Below are positions 1 to 6,865 of a DNA stretch of 20,159 nt, piece after piece. Within the stretch, counting starts at the first letter, position 1. Every line of letters begins with the position of its first letter. A program made the translations under genes and the position numbers. Under the pieces are notes generated by a model. It was not told the origin of the DNA and did not search any database. It saw only the letters and a program-made list of their open reading frames with translations. The DNA is from Saprospiraceae bacterium (lineage in GTDB: Bacteria > Bacteroidota > Bacteroidia > Chitinophagales > Saprospiraceae): contig JABDJE010000280.1 in NCBI GenBank assembly GCA_013002625.1, forward strand, positions 1-20,159, given 5' to 3'.

Positions 1-1
1 G

Positions 2-412
2 ATTATCATTCATGCATTTGTTGATGGAGTTTTTCTTAACTCCTATTGGGCAGATGGTCTGATCGTTTCTACGCCAACAGGATCGACCGGTTATTCACTC
101 AGTTGTGGCGGACCGATTATTTTTCCAGAAGCAGAAAGCATTATCCTGACACCCGTGGCGCCACATAACCTGAATGTACGACCAATCCTTTTGTCCAGCG
201 AAAGAGAATTGAGTTTTAAAATTGAAGGACGAGCGGACAATTTCTTATGTACACTCGATAGCAGACACAGCGTTATTACAAAAGAGCATAAAATCACATT
301 GAAGAAAAATAAGTTTTCTACCAACCTGATTACGCTGAAAGGGGATAACTTCATGCAAACAATAAGACACAAGTTAAACTGGGGTCTTGACAAGCGTAAA
401 GGATGGAAATAA
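2..412 (+). CDS. nadK: NAD kinase, C-terminal part (5' end outside window)
   Basis: ATP-dependent NAD kinase makes NADP+ from NAD+ in the cytoplasm. Only the last 136 residues are inside the window, in an open frame from base 2 to the TAA at 410-412. The visible part holds the family's most recognisable block, ADGLIVSTPTGSTGYSLSCG, followed by GGPI and by the VAPHNLNVRPI segment, all from the conserved C-terminal beta-rich domain that binds NAD. The GGDG motif of the N-terminal domain would lie upstream and cannot be seen. The gene ends inside the next one: the cyclase ATG at 403 overlaps its last 10 bases, which suggests co-transcription and possibly coupled translation. The identity is firm; full length and start cannot be judged. 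Confidence 0.95.
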   Translation: MIIHAFVDGVFLNSYWADGLIVSTPTGSTGYSLSCGGPIIFPEAESIILTPVAPHNLNVRPILLSSERELSFKIEGRADNFLCTLDSRHSVITKEHKITLKKNKFSTNLITLKGDNFMQTIRHKLNWGLDKRKGWK

Positions 413-1164
413 TTTTTAAATGGGATGAAAAATATTTTGAGGCAGACCTGAGCAAGCCTTTGGATATTTCGATTCCACTTGAAAATGAAAATGCTCCCAT
501 TGCATTTGGTGCCCCACCTTTCAAAGCAGAGCCGTTCCAGGCCGGAGAATTTATCGGGTCATTAGAGGCGGGCGCACCGGTAAATTTTTACAACCTTCAT
601 ATAAACCCCCACGGCAATGGTACACATACAGAAAGTGTAAGACATATTGACCCACGGGGCCTGACAATAAACCAGACACTCAAGAAATTTCATTTTATCG
701 CACAAGTGATATCGATCCAACCCACCGTGTTGGATAATGGGGATAGATTAATTTCAATGGAAAGTCTGAGTGAAAAGATACACCCCAAAGTGGAAGCCTT
801 GATCATCAGAACACTTCCCAACGATGAAGACAAAAAAACCAGAAACTACACGGGAACAAATCCATGCTATATCAGCCCGGACGTGATAGCAATGCTAAAC
901 AAAACCTGCGTTACGCATTTATTGATCGATACCCCAAGTGTTGATCGAGAAGAGGACGGTGGAAGATTGTCTGCACATAAAACATTTTGGGGTATAAAAG
1001 ATGCAATTTCCCTAAACAAGACAATAACAGAAATGGTTTATGTTGACAATACAGTGCAGGATGGACTATTTTTGTTAAATATTCAGTTGCCATCAGTGGA
1101 GAGTGACGCAGCGCCATCCAAACCTGTTTTGTTTAAGATAGTATCACGTGAAACATTTAAGTAA
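403..1164 (+). CDS. Cyclase family protein (kynurenine-formamidase-like fold)
   Basis: A 253-residue cytoplasmic protein of the cyclase/KynB superfamily, whose known members are metal-dependent amide or lactone hydrolases such as arylformamidase. The family metal-binding motif is normally H-x-G-T-H-x-D-x-P-x-H. Here it reads NPHGNGTHTESVRH (residues 68-81), so the GTH core (73-75) and the last His (H81) are kept, the first His (H70) is shifted by one, and the Asp and Pro are replaced by Glu and Val. I recall similar variants in other Bacteroidota, so this is probably a lineage subfamily rather than a dead enzyme. The ATG at 403 sits inside the end of nadK. The 3' end overlaps the next gene by 17 bases. 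No kynurenine-pathway neighbours are present, so the substrate is unknown. Confidence 0.8.
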   Translation: MEIIFKWDEKYFEADLSKPLDISIPLENENAPIAFGAPPFKAEPFQAGEFIGSLEAGAPVNFYNLHINPHGNGTHTESVRHIDPRGLTINQTLKKFHFIAQVISIQPTVLDNGDRLISMESLSEKIHPKVEALIIRTLPNDEDKKTRNYTGTNPCYISPDVIAMLNKTCVTHLLIDTPSVDREEDGGRLSAHKTFWGIKDAISLNKTITEMVYVDNTVQDGLFLLNIQLPSVESDAAPSKPVLFKIVSRETFK

Positions 1165-1795
1165 AATACAGGACCCAATTTATATCGGGTATTTCAAAAT
1201 ACCTCCTGAATACTACCAGGACAAAATCAGATATTTTGAGCGGAATAAGAAGAAATTTGATCTTCTGCCCGAGGAAGCCTTCTTTTCTCTCAACCTTGAT
1301 TATGTGAGGTCACTCTACAAGGTCAAGGAGTACAGCCAGTTTCTACATTATGTTGACAAACTTATTGAACAACTCATAGTAGGCGAGCAAATGATTAGTG
1401 AGTGGAAAGAAATTTACACGGAGCTCTTATATAAAAAAGCAGTTGCACATTATTTCAATCTAGATTATGAAAAGGCTGAACAGGTTTTGGCACAACTGCT
1501 TAAAATAAAAGTAAAGCCAGCTTACGAAAAACTATATACTAGATCAGTTAGAGATCGGATGAGAATGAAATCGCAAAGTGCGCGGGGATTGGTTATAATG
1601 CTATTGCTGATGTCTGGTATCGTGATCGCAGCAGAACTTCTAGTGGTCAGGAATTTAATTGTCGAGCAGGTGTGGTGGGTTGAGATAATACGCAACGTTT
1701 TATTCATTGCGGCTATATCTGTATTTGTAGGTCTGGAAGCTTTTATATATTTGAAATCACAAAAAGCGCTTAAGGCCGCAACGCATAAATCATAA
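1148..1795 (+). CDS. Unknown protein: helical domain plus two C-terminal membrane helices
   Basis: A 215-residue protein I do not recognise as a named family. Residues 1-145 look soluble and mostly helical, with spacing of aromatic and Leu/Ala residues that resembles TPR-type repeats (about 44-125, for example FNLDYEKAEQVLAQLL). Residues 147-167 and 180-202 are strongly hydrophobic and look like two membrane-spanning helices joined by a short loop, so the protein is probably a tail-anchored inner-membrane protein with a cytoplasmic helical domain. The start is a GTG at 1148 inside the end of the cyclase gene; no ATG lies near the 5' end, so the start rests on the lack of alternatives. One base separates its stop from the 54-residue membrane-protein gene, so the two may be partners. 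Confidence 0.7.
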   Translation: MKHLSKIQDPIYIGYFKIPPEYYQDKIRYFERNKKKFDLLPEEAFFSLNLDYVRSLYKVKEYSQFLHYVDKLIEQLIVGEQMISEWKEIYTELLYKKAVAHYFNLDYEKAEQVLAQLLKIKVKPAYEKLYTRSVRDRMRMKSQSARGLVIMLLLMSGIVIAAELLVVRNLIVEQVWWVEIIRNVLFIAAISVFVGLEAFIYLKSQKALKAATHKS

Positions 1796-1796
1796 T

Positions 1797-1961
1797 ATGT
1801 CCTATACAAGCAGACACCGCTATAAGTCCATGAGAGAAAAGAATAGATCTTTCTGGAGAAAAGTCAAAACCACAATCATTATCGGCTCTTTGGCTCTAGT
1901 CGTATATCTGTATATGAACAGGGTCGCGATTAAGGACCACCTTTGGACTTATTTCCAATAA
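1797..1961 (+). CDS. Small membrane protein, 54 residues, unknown function
   Basis: A short frame with ATG at 1797 and TAA at 1959-1961. The first 25 residues are very basic (MSYTSRHRYKSMREKNRSFW, then RKVK). They are followed by one hydrophobic helix at about 25-40 (TTIIIGSLALVVYLYM) and a short polar tail ending TYFQ. This is the pattern of a single-pass inner-membrane protein with its N terminus in the cytoplasm by the positive-inside rule. The gene follows the preceding stop as TAA-T-ATG, the same junction seen between the M42 peptidase and the dehydratase at 4559-4565, which supports translation. Its last 32 bases are antisense to the end of the flippase gene. No homologue is recognised. 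Tight spacing and the clean topology make it a likely real gene. Confidence 0.6.
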   Translation: MSYTSRHRYKSMREKNRSFWRKVKTTIIIGSLALVVYLYMNRVAIKDHLWTYFQ

Positions 1962-3420
1962 TAGCCTTCCATTCTACGAGTTCCGCACTATAGCAGTAGT
2001 AAAGATACCCAAGAAACAATAAGAGGTTTGTTATGTAGTAATAGGCTTTTGGTAGAAATCTATCTGTCAGAAAACTTATAATGATAACGGTTATTAAGAT
2101 AAGAATACTATTAAGAATTTTTGTGACAGGGTAGGGGATGGGAAAATGTTTCTTTCCCAATATATAGACGATAACGACCATGACACCAAAGGTGATGAGT
2201 GCAGCCCAAGCAGAAGCTATGTATCCGTATTTTGGAAGGAAAACAATACTGATAGAGAAAGTAATTACAACACCAATAAAGGAGACAAGCGCCCCATAGA
2301 TCGTTTTGTCTGCCAGCTTATACCAGATGGCTACATTATAATAAATACCAAGGAAAAGATAAGCCAGTAATAATATAGGCACAACATGAATGGCATCTCG
2401 CAGACTGCCATCAACAAGGAACTGGAATAAATCAATACCCAGATATATTGTCAATATTAATATGCCACCAATAAGGACAAACATCCGGCATATCTTGCCA
2501 TACAACTCTGTACGATCTTCTTCATTTGAGTTGTTGAAAAAGAAGGGCTCCGCTGCATAATTAAAAGCTGTGGTAAATAATAAAAAGATGGAGGCAATCT
2601 TCTGAGATGCGCCATAAACACCTCCCTGCGCGATATTTTCTACAACATCCTTTCCAAGAAAATACTTTTGTAGAGGGACTGCAAAAAACTGATTGAAACT
2701 TCCACATACACCCACAATAATGAGCGGAAAAGCATAGTAAAGCATTTTCTTCATTAAAGCACTATTGAAGACAATACCACCAGGCTTTGCAAAAAACAGC
2801 ACCAATAAAAACACCGCAACACTTGCAATCAGGTTTGACAGAAACACATAGTCAATGTCAAAGGCATATCTCGGCAACCATTCAAGATCTTGTATTGAAC
2901 TGCGTGGCACAATTTCTAAAAAAAACAGAACGAGCCCTATGGTGAACAATACATTAAAAACTTTCGCAAGCACGAACAATTTTGCTTTGTTTTCAAGTCG
3001 CAACCGTGCAAAAGGCAGCAGACTTAAAATGTCGAATGCGAGAATTATCGAGAACCATCGGACATAATATGGCGAATCTGGATACAATAATAATGCAGCG
3101 AAGAAGTCATCGAGTGTATGTCCAATTATTACGATTACAATGGCACTTATTATCATGGGGACCCATGCTGAGCCAAAGGCAGCGTTTCTTTGTTCAGATT
3201 TGTTTCCAAATCGGAAGAATGCTGTATCAAGGCGCATGGAAAACAGGACAATCAAGACCGTAACGTAGGCATAGATGTCCGTATACACACCATATTGATA
3301 TTGGTCTTTTATACGGTAAGTGAGATAAACGGTTATGAGTAAATAAAAAAGTATGCGGGACAGGATATGTCCAACGCCATAAGTTAATGTTTGGCCCGCA
3401 AATTGCCTTATTCTACTCAT
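1930..3420 (-). CDS. Polysaccharide / lipopolysaccharide flippase (MOP superfamily, Wzx-like)
   Basis: A 496-residue, very hydrophobic protein with roughly 12-14 predicted membrane helices along its length, the size and pattern of MOP-superfamily exporters of the polysaccharide-synthesis (Wzx/RfbX) branch. These flip lipid-linked sugars or oligosaccharides across the inner membrane. The N-terminal segment (QTLTYGVGHILSRILFYLL) with a basic start, and charged residues inside helix 2 (MRLDTAFFRFG), are typical of the family. No glycosyltransferases flank it, so the substrate cannot be inferred; a MurJ-like lipid II role is less likely but not excluded. The ATG at 3420 faces the M42 peptidase gene across a 91-base divergent region that carries an inverted repeat. 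The 3' end overlaps the 54-residue ORF on the opposite strand. Confidence 0.85.
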   Translation of the reverse strand: MSRIRQFAGQTLTYGVGHILSRILFYLLITVYLTYRIKDQYQYGVYTDIYAYVTVLIVLFSMRLDTAFFRFGNKSEQRNAAFGSAWVPMIISAIVIVIIGHTLDDFFAALLLYPDSPYYVRWFSIILAFDILSLLPFARLRLENKAKLFVLAKVFNVLFTIGLVLFFLEIVPRSSIQDLEWLPRYAFDIDYVFLSNLIASVAVFLLVLFFAKPGGIVFNSALMKKMLYYAFPLIIVGVCGSFNQFFAVPLQKYFLGKDVVENIAQGGVYGASQKIASIFLLFTTAFNYAAEPFFFNNSNEEDRTELYGKICRMFVLIGGILILTIYLGIDLFQFLVDGSLRDAIHVVPILLLAYLFLGIYYNVAIWYKLADKTIYGALVSFIGVVITFSISIVFLPKYGYIASAWAALITFGVMVVIVYILGKKHFPIPYPVTKILNSILILITVIIISFLTDRFLPKAYYYITNLLLFLGYLYYCYSAELVEWKAIIGNKSKGGP

Positions 3421-3431
3421 AAGTCATTTGT

Positions 3432-3464
3432 TTTAAAGCAATTGTGTCAAATAATTGCTTTAAA
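3432..3464. repeat. Perfect 12-bp inverted repeat in a divergent promoter region
   Basis: TTTAAAGCAATT at 3432-3443 is matched exactly by AATTGCTTTAAA at 3453-3464, with a 9-base spacer. It lies 12 bases upstream of the flippase ATG and 47 bases upstream of the peptidase ATG. It has no following T tract on either strand, so it is not an intrinsic terminator. The layout fits a regulator-binding site shared by two divergent genes, or a hairpin in the flippase leader. It overlaps a possible -33 element for the peptidase gene. The function is inferred; the symmetry is seen directly. Confidence 0.6.
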
Positions 3465-3490
3465 CGATATCGAACAATTGTATTATTTTG
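3459..3490 (+). promoter_or_regulatory. Possible promoter of the M42 peptidase gene
   Basis: TTATTTTG at 3483-3490 matches the Bacteroidota -7 consensus TAnnTTTG at seven of eight positions counting the free ones. TTTA at 3459-3462 is a three-of-four match to TTTG and sits 20 bases upstream. This would place transcription initiation about 15 bases before the ATG at 3512. The left part lies inside the right arm of the inverted repeat, so a factor bound there could block this promoter. The match is weak and AT-rich DNA gives such matches by chance. Confidence 0.3.
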
Positions 3491-3511
3491 CACCACCATT
3501 AAAAAATGTAA

Positions 3512-4561
3512 ATGATAAATTCTGAACTGCTCCAAAAAGTAACTCAAATTCCTGGGGCACCTGGTTTCGAACATCGCATAAGAGATTTTATTAAATCTAC
3601 AGTCACACCCTACGTGGATGACGTGCAGATTGACCCTTTGGGCAATCTCATTGCCATAAAGAAAGGAAATTCTGATAAAAAAGTGATGATCACTGCGCAC
3701 ATGGATGAAATTAGTTTCATCGTTACGCACATTGATGATGATGGTTTTGTACGTTTTCACACTTTGGGAGGATTCGATGCTAAAACCCTTACAGCACAGC
3801 GCGTAATCATTCATGGCAAAGAAGATGTTATTGGCGTAATGGGTACCAAGCCCATCCACGTATTAACCGCAGAAGAACGGGCAAAGCCCATTAAGACACA
3901 AGACTTTTTTATTGACACGGGTTATTCAGCCGATGAAATAAAAAAACGCATATCTGTTGGCAATCCGATTACCAGGGAAAGGGCTTACATAGAGATGGGC
4001 GATACGGTTAATTCAAAGTCTATTGATAACCGTGTATCTGTTTTTATTTTGCTTGAAGCATTAAGGGCAATGGAAGGGCAAGAACTGCCTGTTGACGTGT
4101 ACGCTGTTTTTACAGCACAGGAAGAAGTGGGAATCAGAGGTGCTATTGCGGCAACAATGGGAATTAATCCAGACTTCGGTATCAATCTTGATGTTACCCT
4201 GGCGTATGACTTGCCTGGCGCATCAGCCCATGAGAAAGTCACACAATTGGGGCAAGGAACAGCAATAAAAGTAATGGATGCCATGACTATCTGTGATTAC
4301 AGAATGGTCCAATTCATGAAGGAGGTAGCCGACAAAAATGACATAGATTATCAGCTGGAAGTATTAACGGCCGGCGGAACAGATACCGCGGGTATGCAAA
4401 GGTATTCTCGTTCAGGGTGTATAGCAGGTGGAATCTCAATACCAACGCGATACTTACATCAGGTCATTGAAATGGCTCATAAAAAGGACATTTCTGGATC
4501 CATCGACTTACTAATAGCCTGCCTAAAGGAAATAGATAATTATAACTGGAACCATATTTAA
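3512..4561 (+). CDS. M42 family metallopeptidase (glutamyl-aminopeptidase-like)
   Basis: A 349-residue cytoplasmic, di-metal aminopeptidase of family M42, the FrvX/YsdC/TET type. The usual ligands are visible: H63 and D65 in TAHMDEISF, D172 in SIDNRVS, the E204-E205 pair in TAQEEVGIRGA (general base plus metal ligand), D227 in NLDVTLAYD, and H316 in PTRYLHQVIEM. GGTDTAGMQ at 288-296 is also typical. Length matches the family (about 340-360). Members form large tetrahedral assemblies that finish peptide degradation; assembly here is only inferred. Small departures from the usual motifs (HMDEIS for HMDEIG, DNRVS for DNRxG) spare the ligands. The ATG at 3512 is the only workable start, because an in-frame ATG at 3506 is followed at once by TAA. 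One base separates it from the next gene. Confidence 0.92.
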   Translation: MINSELLQKVTQIPGAPGFEHRIRDFIKSTVTPYVDDVQIDPLGNLIAIKKGNSDKKVMITAHMDEISFIVTHIDDDGFVRFHTLGGFDAKTLTAQRVIIHGKEDVIGVMGTKPIHVLTAEERAKPIKTQDFFIDTGYSADEIKKRISVGNPITRERAYIEMGDTVNSKSIDNRVSVFILLEALRAMEGQELPVDVYAVFTAQEEVGIRGAIAATMGINPDFGINLDVTLAYDLPGASAHEKVTQLGQGTAIKVMDAMTICDYRMVQFMKEVADKNDIDYQLEVLTAGGTDTAGMQRYSRSGCIAGGISIPTRYLHQVIEMAHKKDISGSIDLLIACLKEIDNYNWNHI

Positions 4562-4562
4562 T

Positions 4563-4808
4563 ATGTGGCAAGAAAAAGAAAAGGCACTACACAGAACATT
4601 TGAATTTGAAGACTTTACGGAAGCGTTTTCCTTTATGACCGCTGTTGCCATTATTGCGGAGAAGCAAAACCACCATCCTGAGTGGACCAATGTATGGAAT
4701 AGCGTAAGCTTTAAGCTTAATACACATGATGCAGGATCGATAGTTACCCAAAAGGATTGGGACTTGGCCAAAGCTATTGATAAGGTCTTTGAGAAGTATA
4801 AAAAATAG
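4563..4808 (+). CDS. 4a-hydroxytetrahydrobiopterin dehydratase (pterin-4a-carbinolamine dehydratase)
   Basis: An 81-residue enzyme of the PCD/DCoH family, which dehydrates 4a-hydroxytetrahydropterin during the recycling of the pterin cofactor of aromatic amino acid hydroxylases. The family signature is clear: EKQNHHPEW with H37-H38-P39, then VWNSVSFKLNTHDAG with H55-D56, and the C-terminal KDWDLAKAIDKVF helix. It is shorter than the usual 95-105 residues because the N-terminal helix region is reduced, a form I recall from other Bacteroidota. The ATG follows the peptidase stop by one base, so the two are very likely co-transcribed. No phenylalanine hydroxylase gene is in the window, so the partner pathway is not shown. 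Confidence 0.92.
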   Translation: MWQEKEKALHRTFEFEDFTEAFSFMTAVAIIAEKQNHHPEWTNVWNSVSFKLNTHDAGSIVTQKDWDLAKAIDKVFEKYKK

Positions 4809-4906
4809 CCCATCTGTCACCGCCGCTGTTAATGTATTGTTAAACCAAATTTGACGGGTAACTTCATAGCCCTAACTGCGTTTTATATTTCCAAAAAAGT
4901 ATTGCT

Positions 4907-6076
4907 ATGAAGAAGATAATTCCACTAGTTTTTGCCGGATTTATAGGCGGGATGGTCGCGTTTGTAGCTATTCAGCTTACCGGCCCACAAGAACAAATAA
5001 CTCAAGAATCTAACCTTTCTCCGACAGCGGTATTTACAAGCAATACAGCAGCTGTTGCTCCATTTGATTTTGTTGATGCAGCAAGAAGGGTAACACCAGC
5101 AGTTGTTCATATTGTTGCAGAGGAAAGTGCTCAAATGGCACAACAAAGATTTCAAAAACAGCAAGAGCAACGCAGCCCATTTGGGGACATGTTTGATTTC
5201 TGGGGAATGGATGATTTCTTTGGAAGAAACTTTTATCAGCCGCGAAACGGCACTGGATCAGGTGTCGTTGTGTCTGAAGATGGATACATTGTAACAAACA
5301 ATCATGTTGTTGAATATGCAGATGTTATTACCGTCTCATTATCCGATAAAAGACAGTTTGCAGCAACAAAAGTTGGTACGGATCCAAGTACAGACCTAGC
5401 TTTATTGAAGATCGAAGCAAACGGACTGAATGCCGTTGAGTTTGCAGATTCTGATCAACTAAATGTAGGTGAGTGGGTGGCAGCAATTGGGAATCCGTTC
5501 AGTTATTTAACGTCAACGGTAACAGCAGGGATTGTGAGTGCCAAAGGAAGAGATCTGGATATCATCCAGGGACAAAAAACAATTGAAGAGTTCATACAGA
5601 CAGATGCGGCCATAAATCCAGGCAACTCTGGTGGCGCACTCGTTAATACCGAAGGAAAACTGCTGGGCATTAATACGGCCATTGCAACACCTACTGGCGT
5701 TTTTGCCGGATATTCATTTGCTATCCCGGCCAATTTAGTTAAAACAGTCATCAAGGATATTAAGGAGAACGGAAACATTGAAAGGGGACAACTTGGTGTA
5801 CGAGGTGATGATGTTAATGCCGAAATTGTTACAGAGTTGGGACTTAATATAGATCACGGATTCTATATTGCCAGAGTAGATAAAGGAAGCGCAGCACAAT
5901 TTGCGGGCGTTTTACCTGGAGATGTAATTATTGGCATAAATGGTAAACAAGTTCGTGACTTTGACGATTTATATGAAGAAATGGAATTTGCAAAAGTCGG
6001 CGAGACGATGAAATTAAAGCTGGTTCGCAAAAACAAAGAGATAGAAATACCTGTTAAGTTAAGAAAGGGTATATAA
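4907..6076 (+). CDS. htrA: HtrA/Deg-type periplasmic serine endoprotease with one PDZ domain
   Basis: A 389-residue envelope protease that degrades or refolds damaged exported proteins. The N terminus (residues 1-24) is a basic start plus a hydrophobic stretch, a signal peptide or membrane anchor with no lipobox. The trypsin-like domain (about 55-285) carries a full catalytic triad: H133 in TNNHVV, D163 in STDLALLK, and S241 in GNSGGAL. Residues 77-112 form a Gln- and Phe-rich loop (QQRFQKQQEQ, FGDMFDFWGMDDFFG), in the place of the regulatory LA loop of DegP/DegQ. A single PDZ domain follows (about 293-386; GFYIARVDKGSAAQFAGVLPGDVIIGING, cited as residues 318-346). The usual DegP/DegQ has two PDZ domains, so this is closer to DegS-type size. 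It stands alone: 98 bases upstream and a strong terminator downstream. Confidence 0.94.
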   Translation: MKKIIPLVFAGFIGGMVAFVAIQLTGPQEQITQESNLSPTAVFTSNTAAVAPFDFVDAARRVTPAVVHIVAEESAQMAQQRFQKQQEQRSPFGDMFDFWGMDDFFGRNFYQPRNGTGSGVVVSEDGYIVTNNHVVEYADVITVSLSDKRQFAATKVGTDPSTDLALLKIEANGLNAVEFADSDQLNVGEWVAAIGNPFSYLTSTVTAGIVSAKGRDLDIIQGQKTIEEFIQTDAAINPGNSGGALVNTEGKLLGINTAIATPTGVFAGYSFAIPANLVKTVIKDIKENGNIERGQLGVRGDDVNAEIVTELGLNIDHGFYIARVDKGSAAQFAGVLPGDVIIGINGKQVRDFDDLYEEMEFAKVGETMKLKLVRKNKEIEIPVKLRKGI

Positions 6077-6107
6077 AGACAAAGTTGGTTTTTCGTTTTG
6101 TTTTGAG

Positions 6108-6146
6108 ACGTCTGCCTATCCTCAAAGGCAGGCGTTTTTTATTTTT
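6108..6146 (+). terminator. Intrinsic terminator after the htrA gene
   Basis: ACGTCTGCCT at 6108-6117 pairs with AGGCAGGCGT at 6126-6135 (ten pairs, one of them G-T) around an 8-base loop. A T-rich tract follows at 6135-6146 (six T, one A, five T). It lies 31 bases after the protease stop and just before the comF reading frame opens at 6149, so it should insulate the two transcription units. It is the only convincing intrinsic terminator I see in the window. Confidence 0.88.
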
Positions 6147-6160
6147 AGAAAATCAAACTC

Positions 6161-6865
6161 ATTAAAGAACATATCTTTTCCGCCGGTGAAGGACTGGTAT
6201 CCCTTGTCTATCCACGAATCTGTATTTCATGTAAAAGCCAATTGATTCAATACGATCAATTCTTTTGTCTGGACTGTTTGTGGCAGACTGGTGCAACAGA
6301 CCATTTCGAAGTCACATATAATGAGTTAATGGATCGACTAGCAGGCAGACTGGAACTCCAACATGCAGCAGCGCTATTCCATTTTACCAAGTCTGGTATT
6401 TTCCAACATGCGATACATGCATTAAAGTATGAAGGCAAGTATTCAATTGGACGTATCATGGGTGAGCTTGCAGGCGAGATGATTTTAAATTCTGTAAACT
6501 TCAACAGCCCAGATTGTATTATACCAATACCAATTCATCGGAAGCGAAAGCGCGCAAGACGATACAATCAGAGTGCTGTCTTCGGTAAAGCAATTTCAAA
6601 TATTATTGGTGCACCGATGCGAGAGGACATACTTGTAAAAGATCATCATATTTCATCTCAAACAACAGCTTCCAGAACAGGACGTATTCAAAATGTATTT
6701 GACAGCTTTAGCTTATTTGCCGAGAAGCTGTCTCCAGGAATATCCGTACTGCTGGTAGACGATGTTATTACAACCGGCGCTACTTTAGAGGCAGCATATC
6801 ATAAACTCAGACAAATTCCCGATATTCAGATACAGATACTCACAATGGCTATGGCACATGACTGA
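6161..6865 (+). CDS. comF: ComF family protein (phosphoribosyltransferase fold with N-terminal zinc finger)
   Basis: ComF proteins act in DNA uptake in naturally competent bacteria and carry a PRPP-binding phosphoribosyltransferase domain. The PRPP loop VDDVITTGAT (residues 199-208 counted from 6161), IPIPIHRKRKRARRYNQS (121-138) and a four-Cys zinc finger (C21, C24, C36, C39) are all present. The start is the odd point. The first ordinary start codon is the TTG at 6242, which would give 207 residues but cut off the CISC half of the zinc finger. The frame is open upstream to 6149 and encodes the expected SLVYPRICISC segment. I set the start at the ATT at 6161 (234 residues, the usual family length), though CTG at 6194 is possible, and a lost ATG is a third option. 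The 3' end overlaps the next gene by 8 bases. Family identity is firm; the start is uncertain. Confidence 0.85.
   Translation: MKEHIFSAGEGLVSLVYPRICISCKSQLIQYDQFFCLDCLWQTGATDHFEVTYNELMDRLAGRLELQHAAALFHFTKSGIFQHAIHALKYEGKYSIGRIMGELAGEMILNSVNFNSPDCIIPIPIHRKRKRARRYNQSAVFGKAISNIIGAPMREDILVKDHHISSQTTASRTGRIQNVFDSFSLFAEKLSPGISVLLVDDVITTGATLEAAYHKLRQIPDIQIQILTMAMAHD

Noticed and set aside
3413..3859. 148-residue frame antisense to the M42 peptidase gene
   Set aside because: It is a shadow of a well-supported enzyme gene, has no family features and would cover the divergent promoter region.
4850..4891. Promoter for the htrA gene from TTTG (4850-4853) and TATATTTC (4884-4891)
   Set aside because: The spacing of 30 bases is too long and the -7 element lacks its final G; not strong enough to annotate.
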